Notes: generated from the letters alone by a model not told the origin. A stretch of DNA of 64,000 bases from Mesostigma viride (GCA_009746045.1 RPFO01000041.1:8431841-8495840), one strand, 5' to 3'. Shown: positions 34,546 to 46,215, counted from the stretch's first letter. A program made the numbers and translations.

Positions 34546-36152
34546 TTAGGGCAACCTTGAGAAGTGGGGTCTGTGCATCCTGGGCGACAATTTCCAAGGG
34601 TCGTTGCAGCTAGCGCAGTTGCAAATGCCATGGCCTGGCCGAACACCGTAAACTGACCGACGTGATACCTTGGCAGCATTTTGCAGTCGACCTGACCGTT
34701 GGTGCTTGACAACACTTTGGCTGACAGGTCGCTGTCCACGTCGTTGTCGGCTCGCTCGAGGCCTCGCGCCAGCACCGGACTTGGCAGTCCAGGACTTGGA
34801 AAAATTTGGCAGCTTGGTCGATTTCGCCCTCGCGTCACGAATTTGTTCCCCCTCAGTTAGGCTGGCAGCGTTCGAGCGCCGCGCCTTTGGTCTGGTCGCC
34901 GGACTTTGGTTACTAGCACCAGTATCACCTGGTATGCTGGCGGCGACAACGCGCTCCGCCTGCACTGGGCTGTTCTGGACCGCAGTTTCTGGAAGTACTT
35001 CAGCGTCTGACACAGACTTCTCCATTGCGCTGGAAACTTCTCGAATTGGCGTGAACTTCCACTGGGCCGGCGCAGAGTATATAAAGCCACGCAGTGTGCG
35101 AGTAATGCCCAGTAGGCCGCCCCCGATCCCGCATACACGGGCAAGCATGGCCAGTATGACCGTTAGGCCCACGGCCAGCCACTCCGCCGCGTGTCCCGAG
35201 GCACGTGAGATGCTGCGCTCGCTGCTCGCCATTTTCTGCCCTTGACAGGCAGCGTCGTTCTTGAAGCTCGTCGCCGACGATTTCAGCTCTGGGATGGCGT
35301 CCATCGCTGCGTCCGCACCGCGCGCGGGCAAAAAGTAGGCATTGTTCCTCGTCACGATGCTGCAGGGCCTGCTGTTCAGCACAGCAACCTGCTTGGCGAG
35401 GTCGACGTTGTGGCCATCCTTGACGAGCTGGCCGACAGATAAAAGTCGGGTGCTCAGCTTTGGAACGAGCAGCGCGTTTTGGAGGTGCACGTCTGCCTCC
35501 TGGCCCGGCAGCTTCAGCTTGACAGTCCCGATGGCTGTCGCCTTCAGTTGGCCGCCTGAGCCGGCGATTTCCCTGTCATGAGGGTGCAGGCACACGAAGT
35601 CCGACGGGCATGGCGTCATGTGACAGCTCGCTGCGGAATCCAGCACCCAGCTGGTCGGTGCTTTCTTTTCATACTGCGTGAGTGCAGCAGCATCCGACGG
35701 CGATGGCGACTCGGCGATGGTGGCGAAGACGAAGCCGGACCGCTCCGCAGCCTCCTCGGTGATACGCGCCTCGCTGGCACCTGGTGAGTGCTCCTTTCTC
35801 GCTTGGTTCCGTCGCGTTGCCTTGTTCTTGCGTTCTTGCTTCAGCTCCGGATGCTTCTCCCAGCACTGGGTGTCCACGTGCCCGGCCTTCTTGCAGTAAT
35901 TGCACCGCCTCTTTCCTCCACTTTTCTTCGTAGTAGTGTGGAAAACCTGGCCGTTAGGGGAGCCCTCCTTCTTTGCTTGAGCAGAACGCCTTCCGTGCAG
36001 TAGCTCCTCCGCCTCCAGCAGCGCAGTCTTGACCTCCTTTAGCGAATCCTCCTCTCCAGTTAGGACCTTGACCAGGTCACAATAGGCCGATGCTAAGGCC
36101 TTCAACACAGCCTTGATTTCTTCCCATTTCCTCAGAGACCGCCCATCAAACG
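34546..36152 (-). CDS. Gag-protease-like protein with a C-terminal membrane segment (main part)
   Basis: The frame is open from the nested insertion (36152) to the stop at 34546, about 535 codons; its first 19 codons lie at 44323-44267. Counting from the codon at 36108, it has a helical Gag region, a zinc knuckle CNYCKKAGHVDTQC (69-82, CX2CX4HX4C), and a copia-type protease with WVLDSAASCHMT (Asp157; the usual Gly is Ala) through LVPKLSTRLLSVGQLVKDG. Instead of integrase there follows a hydrophobic stretch WLAVGLTVILAMLARVCGIG (about 310-329) and a basic C-terminus with many Arg/Lys. The membrane-like segment is unexpected in a Gag-Pol protein; it could be an env-like or captured piece, or chance coding of non-pol DNA. 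The gene is split by the nested element. Confidence 0.75.
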
Positions 36153-36157
36153 TTGTG

Positions 36158-36936
36158 TGTAACGACTAAAAATGATCATCAACATCATCCACAGTCCAAT
36201 ATGAAAGATCTTTTACCTGGGTTGCTTTCCTGAGTCGCAGAACTTCAAGTATCCGAGCAACGTTGAGATGGAGATTCCACAGCACGTGATTTAGGGAATC
36301 ACAACCCCTTGTAGACACAAAGACAAGCTCGTGTATAGACGACCTCTGTGGAACTGAAGGACGTCTATAGCCAAGGGGCTCTTATGGATGGACAACAAAG
36401 ACAAGCTTTATTATACCATGGTGAATCAAAACCAACGTAGCAACAATGGCGACCCCACGTCATTGATATCGACGTGCTTGTCGAACTTGCTCCAACCTTA
36501 GCCTGAAGAGAACCAATCAGAACCATGGGATTCTATACAAGATCTTCGTATCCATCCTAGTCACACAGAACAGAACAACACCACACACAGCCTGGCAGAA
36601 TCTTTCCATGAGATCCTAAATCTGTCGTAAGCACTGAAGTCCCAAAGGAGCATTTAAGACTCAATAGTACCAACTAACAAACTACAACCCCACGTGGATC
36701 AGGCCACGACCAATGAGGGCTCCTATCAGTAGTATCAGCCAACAAACTACAACCCTACGTGGATCAGGCCACGACCAATGAGGGTTCCTATCAGTTGGTT
36801 GACAAAGTATCAGCTCCAAGTACCGTCGTCTTAGAAACCTCATAACTTTCTCAATACTGATCCAAAAGTCCTCAAATAAAAGCCAAACATTCACAAAACA
36901 AAGGATGTAACAACAAAGTCATTTTTGCTTGTTACA
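36158..36936 (-). repeat. 3' LTR of the nested element (779 bp)
   Basis: It matches 43487-44265 with three substitutions by eye. Internally it has a tandem pair of about 60-bp units containing AACAAACTACAACCC and CACGTGGATCAGGCCACG (about 36670-36790). Its minus-strand polypurine tract lies at about 36937-36951. Confidence 0.9.
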
Positions 36937-37295
36937 TATCTCCCCCTCAAAACTGGACCTCCCAGGTCCAATAGCCAACTCTTGAAGGCAGAGGAACATT
37001 GAACAGAAATCCACCATCTCTTGGGAAAAGCAGATGGGTTTTTACATCCCTGGAAACAGGGCCTCCTATCTCATAAACATCTAGTCACAGGTTTCTACAG
37101 CAGACAAGTCACTACCTTATCTACTATAAATCCAGATAAACACATCTCATAATACAAGGTCTTCCATTCAGCATCCTGGAACCTGGAACTCTGGACTGGA
37201 ACATCAGAACTGGACTGGAGCCCCCCCATCATCCATCCTGGAATCCCCCCCTCACACCACAATCCAAAGCCCCCTTTCCTTCTCAGCCCTGTTCC

Positions 37296-38109
37296 TCACA
37301 GGCTATACCAATCCCCATTCAGGCCATCCTTGCCCTTGAGTCCACCCATGGGAAACTGCTCCACCATGTGGGCCAACTCTGGCCAGTCCCTGCTGACCTG
37401 CAACACCACGCAAGTCTCAGCAGCTCCTGCCACCATCTGGGCAGCATAGCGAAGGCATGCCCCTGGATAGGAGAAGAGCACCACAGACTGACTCTCAGGG
37501 TCCATCACCCAAGTAGAGGACGTCTTGTGCCTGCTCACCCATGATCTGTACGCCCACCAGAACTGCAGAAAGGTCTTGACCACCGACCACTTAGCACCTA
37601 TCAGAGGCACCAGCACCCTTAGTGGCGTCTGACGGATCTTAAGTTCCACAGTGTACTTGGGCAACCCTGGATGGCAAAAGAGGTTAGAAGTCTCCAAAGG
37701 AAAACACCTTCTGGCAGAGCTGGAGGAAGAAGGAACCAAATCAAAGGCACCCTTCTGAACTGAAAACTCCAACAGCTCCATGTAGGAAGCCTCTCCCATA
37801 CTCACTGGCTGCAACTGAGTAAATGCCTCCTTCAAGGCCTCAGGTAAGGCTGCCAGCATGACCGGCCCCTCAGCAGGCCTCATGTCAATCTCAGGTCCTG
37901 GTGACAATGCATACATCCTACGCAGCAGATGAGCCACAAAAAGGGGAGCCACTCTCATACAGGCTTGTGTGCAGCTGAGATAGGACCTCCTCCACATAGC
38001 CTTCAGAGCTCACCTCCCCCTCCTCTCTGTTGAGTGCAGCCAACGCCTTGGCCAAAGTCTCATAGTGGTCACAGGGGCCCGTGCAGTTCCTATGATCCAC
38101 ATAGGCCAC
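37296..38109 (-). pseudogene. Unidentified minus-strand protein of the nested element, frameshifted
   Basis: Two overlapping frames, 38109-37918 and 37997-37296, appear to be one gene split by a frameshift near 37930-37990. The first reads MAYVDHRNCTGPCDHYE with an acidic EEGEVSSEG stretch; the second continues with VAHLLRRMYALSPGPEI, LPEALKEAFTQLQPVSM and IGAKWSVVKTFLQFWWAYRSW to the stop. Length is about 260 codons. It lies just inside the 3' LTR, downstream of the RT scrap. No family is recognised; the position would suit an accessory ORF. Confidence 0.4.
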
Positions 38110-38836
38110 TCAGCAGCACCAAGGTAGAAACCTCCAGGTATATACTATTGGTCTGGTACACGAAGACGTGCATGCAGAACATGACCCACGTGTCTTAATC
38201 ATACCAGGAATCAAGCCCTAGGTGAACCACTCCATATGTCGAGGGTACAACACAGAAGTCACTCTCCATGTGCCATCCAAGCTCAGATCCCCTCAACCAT
38301 CCTCAGAAACTGGTCACCAAAATCTGGATGTCATCTCAGCTTAGTCCAACCAAACTCCCACCAGAGTCCATCCCACTCAACTCAGATCCCCGTCGGATTC
38401 AATGAGTCCACATGAATCCAAGAAGGAGTAAACAGGATCAAGGCACCTAAGCCAAACAAGGCGAGGCCACTCCATGTTCTGGGACACCACCCTCCCTCAG
38501 CTAGAGTCCACGGGTGAAAGACAAGCCTGACATTCCCAGGATAACGGGTCATCCACAGGGATCCATGCCACGAAATACTGACAACTCTCACTGCTTGATC
38601 AGGGCAGGAAGCAGAGTGTCATGTAGCAAGGCTAACCCTCTATACAGCGAACCCCACAAAACTAACTGGGCTGCCAGGGTCCAAGGCTCATCAAAGCTAG
38701 TCACCACAGCACACCCAAAGATTCCAGCCCTTCTCAAGGGAAGAGGTAGTCAGGGACAGATGCTGTATCACCACAACAGAGTGGCAGGTAACCGAGCCAT
38801 AATAAATCCCCAATCCATCCCAACTGGGGACCTCCC
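38110..38836. other. No gene seen
   Basis: This is internal DNA of the nested element between the unidentified frame and the RT/RNase H remnant. Only short frames without recognisable motifs are present. Confidence 0.4.
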
Positions 38837-39160
38837 TCAGATCACCAACAGGTCATAGCAGGCTGGGTGGATTCCAAGAATGCTCAATCCTAACACAGGG
38901 GCTGGCGTGAGCTTCTGCTGCAGCAAGTCCAAGGCCTGCTGACACCCGTCAGTCCACGCAAACTGGAACGAGGAAACGTCAACAGCGCCCCAGGTGGAAG
39001 TGCAGTCACCAAGAGGCAGGAGCAATCCAGCAGGAAGACGTCGCCAACAGGGTCGCCTCAGGAAGATCAAGGGTATCTCAGAAGTACACCCATGATGAAG
39101 AGAGGCCGTGGACAGGGTTGTCACCAGTGGGTACCCGCCAGCAGGTTGGGGAGGTGCCAC
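38837..39160 (-). pseudogene. Ty3/gypsy RT-RNase H remnant
   Basis: Within a 107-codon frame, the segment FQFAWTDGCQQALDLLQQKL followed by TPAPVLG fits the conserved start of the Ty3/gypsy RNase H region (F.W...C..AF..LK..L...PVL). Upstream and downstream pol motifs such as YLDD and the TDAS motif were not found intact. It is the only recognisable pol piece in the element and assigns it tentatively to the Ty3 group. Confidence 0.55.
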
Positions 39161-42100
39161 AAAGCACAGCCAAAATAGCCCACCGATGGCCAGCGAAACC
39201 AGGATACCACATAGTCAGGGATCTATGAGGTGAGCCCGACAGGATGAACTGAAATCCCAGGGTGAATCCACGCTATGATCCTCACAGATCTCCTCCCCAC
39301 CAGAACAAAATTCCCCCCCTCCAGTCGCACCAAAGGAGTGAGAGTGAGGTAAAGCCACATCTCCTTAGTAGCTAGTACACTCAAACCCATAGCCAGTGGC
39401 CTATGATAATCACAAGGCACACTATTTCTCCATAAGATGCCTGGGAAAACTATCCACAGCCTTGAGAGGGATAGCAGAAGATCAGTAATGCCTCACCAGC
39501 ATTATGAACGGTATGCCCCAACTTGTAAATCGTAGCACACGCTACCCCCATGCAAGGGCTAGGTGCAGCCCAATCCCCTGCACGCCCTGCTCCCCACACA
39601 AATCCCCCTCAGCATAACTGGTAAACTGGAGACTACCAGCATGCCTAATAATTCCACCCCTCTGCGTAGAATAAGCTGTAATAATCCTGGTATCAGCTTC
39701 CCAAGATTGACAGCATGACCTAGCAGGAACAAACGCCATGGGATACGCATGAAGACAGAGGCCCAGCCAACCAGAGAAGGGTGGGGGAGGCAAGTCTCTC
39801 AGCCCACTAAACCACTGGTGGCCTGCAGGGTCGCTCTATTAAGACGTCCTATGCACCTCATGACTAAAGATGGGGTGGGAACTACAGCATCCAAGACAGA
39901 GTTGCATACAAGGCAGCTTGAGAGCAGACTGAAAGCAATCACCAATCAGCCAACTGATGTGCCCAAGCTTGGCAGGGCCCCAGCAACAAAAATCACTCCC
40001 CGCATCCATCCAGGTGGCACTACCATGCAAGGTAATGTGGGCATTAGGATCGAAGGAGCCCAAGACAAGGTTGCACAAGTAGGGCAGCGTAAGGGTATGC
40101 TGGATGAGGCCATCAGTCATCAAACAGATACACCCTCAGCTTGGCAGGGCCCTAGCAAGTAGACTGAACCATGTCCCCCTAGTCAAAGCATGGAAAGTAG
40201 TATCCATGTCCGTGGACCACGTAGACTGCCAAATGGTATTAATGTCAGTGTACCACGGATACTGATGCACATGAGGCAGGTTGTAAGGGTGGTAGAGGGC
40301 TGAATGGGTCCCCCAACTAACCCACACCTCTAAGCCATGTGAGCCCCCGCCCAGCACCAAGTAGTCCAACTCCTCAATTAAGAGTCAACGGAGTGGGCAT
40401 CATTGTCATCACTGTCATGCCAAAGATTCCATCCTGCCCCACAGTTGTAGCTCCGTTGATCCCGCCCATCATCCAACCAACAAGGACATCCTACCCACGC
40501 AAACATGATGCCAGACCCCCCGTGCAAGCAGTCCCATTCATACAACCATCATGCTGTGCAAGCAATCAGCTCAAGGGCGGATGGTGTACTATCAAGACAA
40601 CAAGCCATCCTGGCACCATGCAAGCAAGAATAAGTCCATAGCAGGGCAAAGCAAGGGTAGGAGGTTACTCATCTGCACAAGGCTGGCTTGATGTCCACCA
40701 GCAGGCAGGACCCAGCACTGCGTCAGGAGCAGGCACCAGCATTACAGATACTCGTCACTTGGGCGTCCCCAAGTCACCAGAGTCGCCAGCGGCCACCATG
40801 CAGTGCTTGCAGTCGCCACCACGAGTGCTCTCAGGCCCCACCATGAGTGCTGGTAGTCGCCACCAGGAGTGCTGGCGCTCGTCACCATGAGTGCTTGCAG
40901 TTGCCACCAACAGCACTAGTCCACTACCAGGGTACTCTCCAACGTAGCCTCCATGCACCATGCCCGCCATAGACATGTTTCCAATCCCCCACTGGCCTCA
41001 AGCCCCCAAGAGGCTACTGCCACCACGCCCAATCAGCGTTGGACCACCCCCACATGTGGGTATCCAACACAGCTGTTGCCTGACTGTACAACCAAGACTA
41101 GCTGCTTGCGCCGATCACGCTATGGGGAAGTGACTAAGCTGCTTTATGGAGGCCTGGGACGGACACCAATGAGCCTGGCTCCAGAAGCTGCTTGGAAGAA
41201 GGACCACATGCTGTCAACTGCCCGGACTAAACGTCAATCAGGCTGCAGGAAGGAGCCAGCACTCTTCACTATGGCACTCAGAAAACTGCCTAGTAGGCAA
41301 GCCACAGACTGCCAACCTATTAAGATAGCAGACTCGAACAGGGCTACTACCAAGTGCCAGGTAGCCAGAACTCCTAAGCCGGAGGAACACAAGGGCCTGA
41401 GGTTGTCCAACAGCCAGCAGAATTGCCCAAAAATCGAAAAAATGGGCCTAAAAACGCCTTGACCAGTGTCAAAAATTCTGATCTGAGAACTATATCAGAT
41501 ATATTCACAGATAAGAACTATGACAGCAGCCCTGGTGTCCATACTTGCTGTCCTAGTGCACCTCCTAGGCCCAACAGGGACCATCTGCCAACAAGCAGTG
41601 GTAACCATCCTGTCCTGGGAGAAGTAAATGCGTGGTCACAATGGTCTGGCGCAGGTAAGGGCCCCAACTGGCAAGTGACCCACACCCCACTTGTAAAGGG
41701 ACGTTGTCAAGCAAGTGGTCCACCCCCTCTGGGAACATGTGTCAAAGGACACCGTCTAGCAAGTGGGCAACCCATGCAAGAGACACCTGGCAACTCATGG
41801 GTGCACGTGTGATACCCTCTAGGGGACAACCCACTGCAGGTATCCCGATGTCCCCTGATGTGGTGGCATCTACCATGCCATATGCCTCCATGATAGCATC
41901 TGGCACCCTTTTGGCAGACCTGGGATATCCACTCCCCCGCAGAAATTTTCTCAGGGTAACTAGACACAGCTGTCCAAGTATGATAGTGGAAACCCCGTAA
42001 ATGCTGTTGTTCTGCCCTGGCATGTGTGATGCCGTCTGGAAATTACATTGCAGACATCCAGGATGTCCACTCCCCCGCAAAAAATTGCTCAGGGTAACCA

Positions 42101-43486
42101 GACGTAGCTGCCACCAATCTGGACAACTCCTAGGGAGCTCGCCCTACCCATAGTACCATGATGATAGTGGGAACAACACAAATGCCGTTGTTCTCCTCCC
42201 CACCAAAACCAAACCACCATACACGTGGGAGGAACCAAAGCTCAACCTAGAACGCCTCCACTGTCATGATGCTCAACAAGAAAAGGAAGAGTTTCCCCCA
42301 CAACTGAAACAAATGTTTGGCGACGCGTGAATTAAGGACGTGCCACAGTCCTTAAACAGCAAGGGTAGGCTGCCCATGCACCGAAGAAAAGGATCCTGAA
42401 AGATTGTCAAGTGAGTGCAAAAGGAACCTTGCGTAAAAAAGGCAGCCATGAATCCCTACTGTCCGCTCATCCGGAGCCACCCTCAAAAGACACGAGGTGT
42501 AACCTGAGCCACACCGTAAAAATGTCGTCAAAGAAAAGCAGCACCGGGAAAAAAAAACAACCTTAGACGGCGACGTCGTCAGGCGGTCGCGGTGGTGGTC
42601 GTGCGTGCAGCCGCAACCCGGAAACCGGGTGATAGGTGCCGTCGGCAGCAACATTGCGTCGGCTCAGCCATAACCCGTAGCGCCATGTCAGCCTGGCCGA
42701 AAACAGAGCCTGCAGGGAAAAAAGACAGCTCCTAGCAGGATTCTGGAGCCGGACCTGCTGAGCTACTGGCCCAACACTCCGCATGGCCCTGCTCGAAACG
42801 TAGCAACACTTGCGTAATGCTAATATATAAAGATGTTTGGAGCTAGGCAGAGACTGCGGCGTCAGCAGCCACGACAGACAGGGCGGTGGTCGGACTTCAG
42901 CACGATGCGGCCAGCCAGCCGAAAGCCCGTAAGTAAGGACGCTTGTCAATGAAATATTGCACGAATTTAAAGAAAGGGACGGTGACTTAGTGGTGCGTTA
43001 ATAATGGCTTATGCAACACCCTTTTCTAGGGAGAGGTGAAGGAGAAGAAGGTCGCCCACACCTGGTTCCGTAGGGATGAAGGTGATTGTGTAACCCGCCT
43101 CACTTCAGTCATAGAAGTACGATTGAAATTAAGTTGACGCCGTGGAGTATGAGTAGTTGTCTCAGCACCTTCCCTAGCAATGGGTTCCAGAGATGATGAC
43201 GGATCTCCCAAACCTTGATTAGTAGGGGGTAAAGGTGATTGTGTCTTCGAACTACTCATACTTCCACATGGAGTCGCGATCGTCTGCCTAGTAGAGACAA
43301 CGGTTACGGCTGACTTCTAGTGTTACAGAGCAAGACAGTCACATCAGGATGTGTCTCAGTCTGTAACACCGTAAGTTTTCCGCAACTCTATGAATCTTCT
43401 CGGATGACAGACATCTGATCAACGTTGTACTACCCGGAAGGTTGCGACTTCAAGAGAAACACCAAAGTAGAGATCCCCGATACCAA
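39161..43486. other. Degenerate interior of the nested element
   Basis: No recognisable gene is present in 4.3 kb. It includes a 22-bp minisatellite (40803-40912), a diverged duplication of about 130 bp (about 41920-42050 and 42053-42190, both with CCACTCCCCCGCA and CTCAGGGTAAC), a short duplicated GGTGATTGTGT block (about 43080 and 43230), and the primer site at its right edge (about 43472-43485). Confidence 0.5.
40803..40912. repeat. 22-bp minisatellite, five copies
   Basis: Five consecutive 22-bp units begin GTGCT and contain a CCACCA-like end (for example GTGCTTGCAGTCGCCACC). They diverge at several positions each. They lie in non-coding DNA of the nested element. Confidence 0.8.
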
Positions 43487-44265
43487 TGTAACGACTAAAA
43501 ATGATCATCAACATCATCCACAGTCCAATATGAAAGATCTTTTACCTGGGTTGCTTTCCTGAGTCGCAGAACTTCAAGTATCCGAGCAACGTTGAGATGG
43601 AAATTCCACAGCACGTGATTTAGGGAATCACAACCCCTTGTAGACACAAAGACAAGCTCGTGTATAGACGACCTCTGTGGAACTGAAGGACGTCTATAGC
43701 CAAGGGGCTCTTATGGATGGACAACAAAGACAAGCTTTATTATACCATGGTGAATCAAAACCAACGTAGCAACAATGGCGACCCCACGTCCTTGATATCG
43801 ACGTGCTTGTCGAACTTGCTCCAACCTTAGCCTGAAGAGAACCAATCAGAACCATGGGATTCTATACAAGATCTTCGTATCCATCCTAGTCACACAGAAC
43901 AGAACAACACCACACACAGCCTGGCAGAATCTTTCCATGAGATCCTAAATCTGTCGTAAGCACTGAAGTCCCAAAGGAGCATTTAAGACTCAATAGTACC
44001 AACTAACAAACTACAACCCCACGTGGATCAGGCCACGACCAATGAGGGCTCCTATCAGTAGTATCAGCCAACAAACTACAACCCTACGTGGATCAGGCCA
44101 CGACCAATGAGGGTTCCTATCAGTTGGTTGACAAAGTATCAGCTCCAAGTACCGTCGTCTTAGAAACCTCATAATTTTCTCAATACTGATCCAAAAGTCC
44201 TCAAATAAAAGCCAAACATTCACAAAACAAAGGATGTAACAACAAAGTCATTTTTGCTTGTTACA
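43487..44265 (-). repeat. 5' LTR of the nested element (779 bp)
   Basis: In the element's own direction this is the upstream LTR; TGGTATCGGGGATC, resembling an initiator-Met tRNA primer site, follows it after one base. TTGTG at 44266-44270 is the target duplication. Confidence 0.9.
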
Positions 44266-44266
44266 T

Positions 44267-44323
44267 TGTGATGGACTTGCTTGTTGCCCGGAATTGCTTG
44301 TAGCACGCTTCCTTGGTAGCCAT
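44267..44323 (-). CDS. Start of the gag-protease-TM gene (19 codons before the nested insertion)
   Basis: The ATG at 44323 on the minus strand begins MATKEACYKQFRATSKS. It is the first ATG after the primer site, 66 bp into the internal region. The frame is cut by the nested element and, discounting it and one TTGTG, continues in phase at 36152 with a TFDGRSLRKWEE segment typical of copia Gag N-termini. Confidence 0.75.
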
Positions 44324-44388
44324 GGTGTCTTCAGTCGCCAATGGAACTGGATGTCTCTGGGTTCACAGTGGTCTTCTTGTTCCTCAGT

Positions 44389-44406
44389 AACAATCCTCCG
44401 ATACCA
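44389..44406 (-). promoter_or_regulatory. tRNA primer-binding site
   Basis: On the minus strand TGGTATCGGAGGATT directly follows the CA end of the 5' LTR. It resembles the plant-type initiator-Met site TGGTATCAGAGC, and shares TGGTATCGG with the nested element's site. Confidence 0.75.
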
Positions 44407-45214
44407 TGTTTGGATTGGGAGAGGAAACTAATGGGTTTTACACAATGCCTTGTGCTTGGCCTTGCTACCCACACACCTTGCAGGTGCTGAAAGAAAGAGA
44501 GGTTGAAGACAATTTACGTGGAAGAATAAATGGCTTTATTAGAATATAATAGTTGGAGAAGAGCTTGAATGGAGGTTGAATGGAGGTACCTGCCCTTAGG
44601 GGGCAGTTTCCTTTTATACCTTTTAGGCTAGGAAGGATGACATCAGCAATGACATCATCACAGAAGCTTGTAGAAACATCCTAGCATATTCCTAGCATAT
44701 TCCCAGCATATTCTCAGTATAGTCCAGGAATATTCCTGGCATATTCTTAGAGCATTCCTAGAACATTCTAGACATGATCCAATGAGCTGGCATAATAGCT
44801 AGATGCCAAGTGTCTACGTAATAATGTGCCACATAACATAATTAATAAAGTGACACATCTCTTCTCCTTGGAGTGACAAGTGTCATACAATGAGTCTACC
44901 CACTTGTCGTCATGTAAGTCATAACATGTGTCATCATGAGCTTCCAACACTTGTCAGCTCATGGACCAAACACTTGTCCAATAGGCCATAGCACCACTTG
45001 TCAATCAAATACGTGATGCTACTAGGCTGACTCAGGTTACAAGTCATCCATGTCCAAGTATAGGACTATGGCACATGAATATTGATCAGCTCATTAAGCC
45101 CAATTCATCTAGCTTATCAAAGCTATCAAATTCTCAGTCCATAAGTAATAAATCCAACAAGAAATAAATCAGGCTGGGATATGTTGTGGCCAGGTGGATA
45201 TAATATCCCTAACA
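44407..45214 (-). repeat. 5' LTR of the gag-protease-TM element (808 bp)
   Basis: This is the upstream LTR in the minus-strand direction. It is followed on the plus strand by the target duplication AGGAT (45215-45219). Confidence 0.92.
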
Positions 45215-45219
45215 AGGAT

Positions 45220-45329
45220 TGGGAGCGCATTTTGCAACACGTCCGGACCATCGTTGTTCCGGCACACCGGAGCGCCGACGACATTGAGCAAGAGCTGCAC
45301 GGTCTGGTCGGGATACAGACTGTGATCTC
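45220..45329 (+). pseudogene. Unknown ORF, second part
   Basis: It continues the frame begun at 32418: WERILQHVRTIVVPAHRS then DDIEQELHGLVGIQT, about 36 codons. It is then cut by an AGTTAGC LTR fragment at 45330. The rest of the gene is not in the window. Confidence 0.5.
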
Positions 45330-45541
45330 AGTTAGCATATTGGGGCACCAATGTGCTAGATGGATGCAGGTTGAGGAGACCTTTCCAAAGCCGTGTCAAC
45401 CGCCTAGAACAGACAAGGGACTAGAAAGATATCAAGTCCCGAAGTACTGCCGACCGGTGGCCGAGGGCGGTGCACTCTCAGGGCATAGTGGACAGAACAC
45501 GTGGCAGGCCGTGCCTGCACAGGCTTAGCCTGAGCTCTCAC
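45330..45541 (+). repeat. Diverged AGTTAGC LTR fragment (212 bp)
   Basis: It begins AGTTAGCATATTGGGG and is collinear with the first third of the family LTR at clearly lower identity, so it is a distinct subfamily. It ends where the complete LTR of the next copy begins, as expected if that element inserted into it. Its hairpin at the 5' end is kept by compensating and wobble changes. Confidence 0.8.
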
Positions 45542-46190
45542 AGTTAGCATTTTGGGCAACCAATATGCTAAGTGGATGCAGTTTGGAAAGACCTTTCCAA
45601 CGCCGTGCTGACCGCCTGAAACAGACAAGGGACGAGAAAGATATGAGGTCCCGAAGTCCTAGCCATGATTCCGTGGCCGACTAGGGTGCAGTCCTCTGGT
45701 ATAGTGGGCAGGACACGTGGCAGGCCGTGCCTGCACAGGCTTAGCCTGTCTATCACGTGACGGTGATCCACGTAGACCAGGAGGAGCAGCAGCCTGTGAC
45801 TAGTAGGGTACTGGAGCTGGCACAGGGCTGCAAGGATACTAGACCTTGCAGGCTTGTGACAGGTCCTGTACTTCCTAGGTTGCAGAGTCTAGGCAAATCC
45901 AGTACGTCCTGGTTCTGCACTGATGCCAGTGGACGTTGTGGATTTGCTTGCACGCCTGCACGTGCCTCGTCATGCCGATGGGAACGAGGAACAACGCAAA
46001 GGATATAGCTTGGTCATGGGGGATGACCAGCTATCTCGGAAAGCACGAACCGTGGGTGCCACCTTGGTCGTGGAAGTGCCCACTGTGGTCGTGGCCTGGT
46101 GAACAGATTTAAGGTTGCTGCCTTGCAACATTGGCTAAGTCGTGCTGTGAAAGACCAAGAGCTCACATACGTTGGGAGCTCTTTCTAACT
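45542..46190 (+). repeat. 5' LTR (649 bp)
   Basis: It begins AGTTAGCATTTTGGG and ends CTTTCTAACT, and is followed by CGTATTATT, as in the other copies. It is noticeably diverged from the 7076 LTR in its last third, so this is a different sub-lineage. Confidence 0.85.
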
Positions 46191-46215
46191 CGTATTATTG
46201 TCTCCTTACATCTTC

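Larger units (their letters stand above)
36158..44265 (-). mobile_element. Nested LTR element with Ty3-type remnants (8.1 kb)
   Basis: Two 779-bp LTRs (36158-36936 and 43487-44265) differ at three positions by eye and are flanked by TTGTG (36153-36157 and 44266-44270), in the gag of the outer element. On the minus strand the LTR is TGTAACAAG...GTTACA. The primer site TGGTATCGGGGATC lies one base inside the right LTR, and TTGAGGGGGAGATA abuts the left LTR. The interior has no intact gag or pol; an RT-RNase H scrap of Ty3/gypsy type remains. It is recently inserted yet coding-dead, so it was mobilised in trans. Confidence 0.88.
32589..45214 (-). mobile_element. Non-autonomous copia-type LTR element with gag-protease-TM ORF (12.6 kb including nested element)
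   Basis: Two 808-bp LTRs (32589-33396 and 44407-45214) differ at one position by eye and are flanked by AGGAT (32584-32588 and 45215-45219). Read on the minus strand the LTR is TGTTAGGG...CCAAACA. A primer site TGGTATCGGAG follows the 5' LTR (the one at right) and a purine run AAGGGGGG precedes the 3' LTR. Without the nested 8.1-kb element it is about 4.5 kb. It encodes one Gag-protease-type protein and no integrase, RT or RNase H, so it must move in trans. The insertion is very recent. Confidence 0.9.

Noticed and set aside
35070-35100. TATA box (TATATAAAG) within the gag-protease-TM gene
   Set aside because: It is on the strand opposite to transcription and inside a long open frame; likely chance.
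45330-45541. Solo LTR
   Set aside because: It covers only the first third of the LTR and runs directly into the next element, so it is a truncated fragment.
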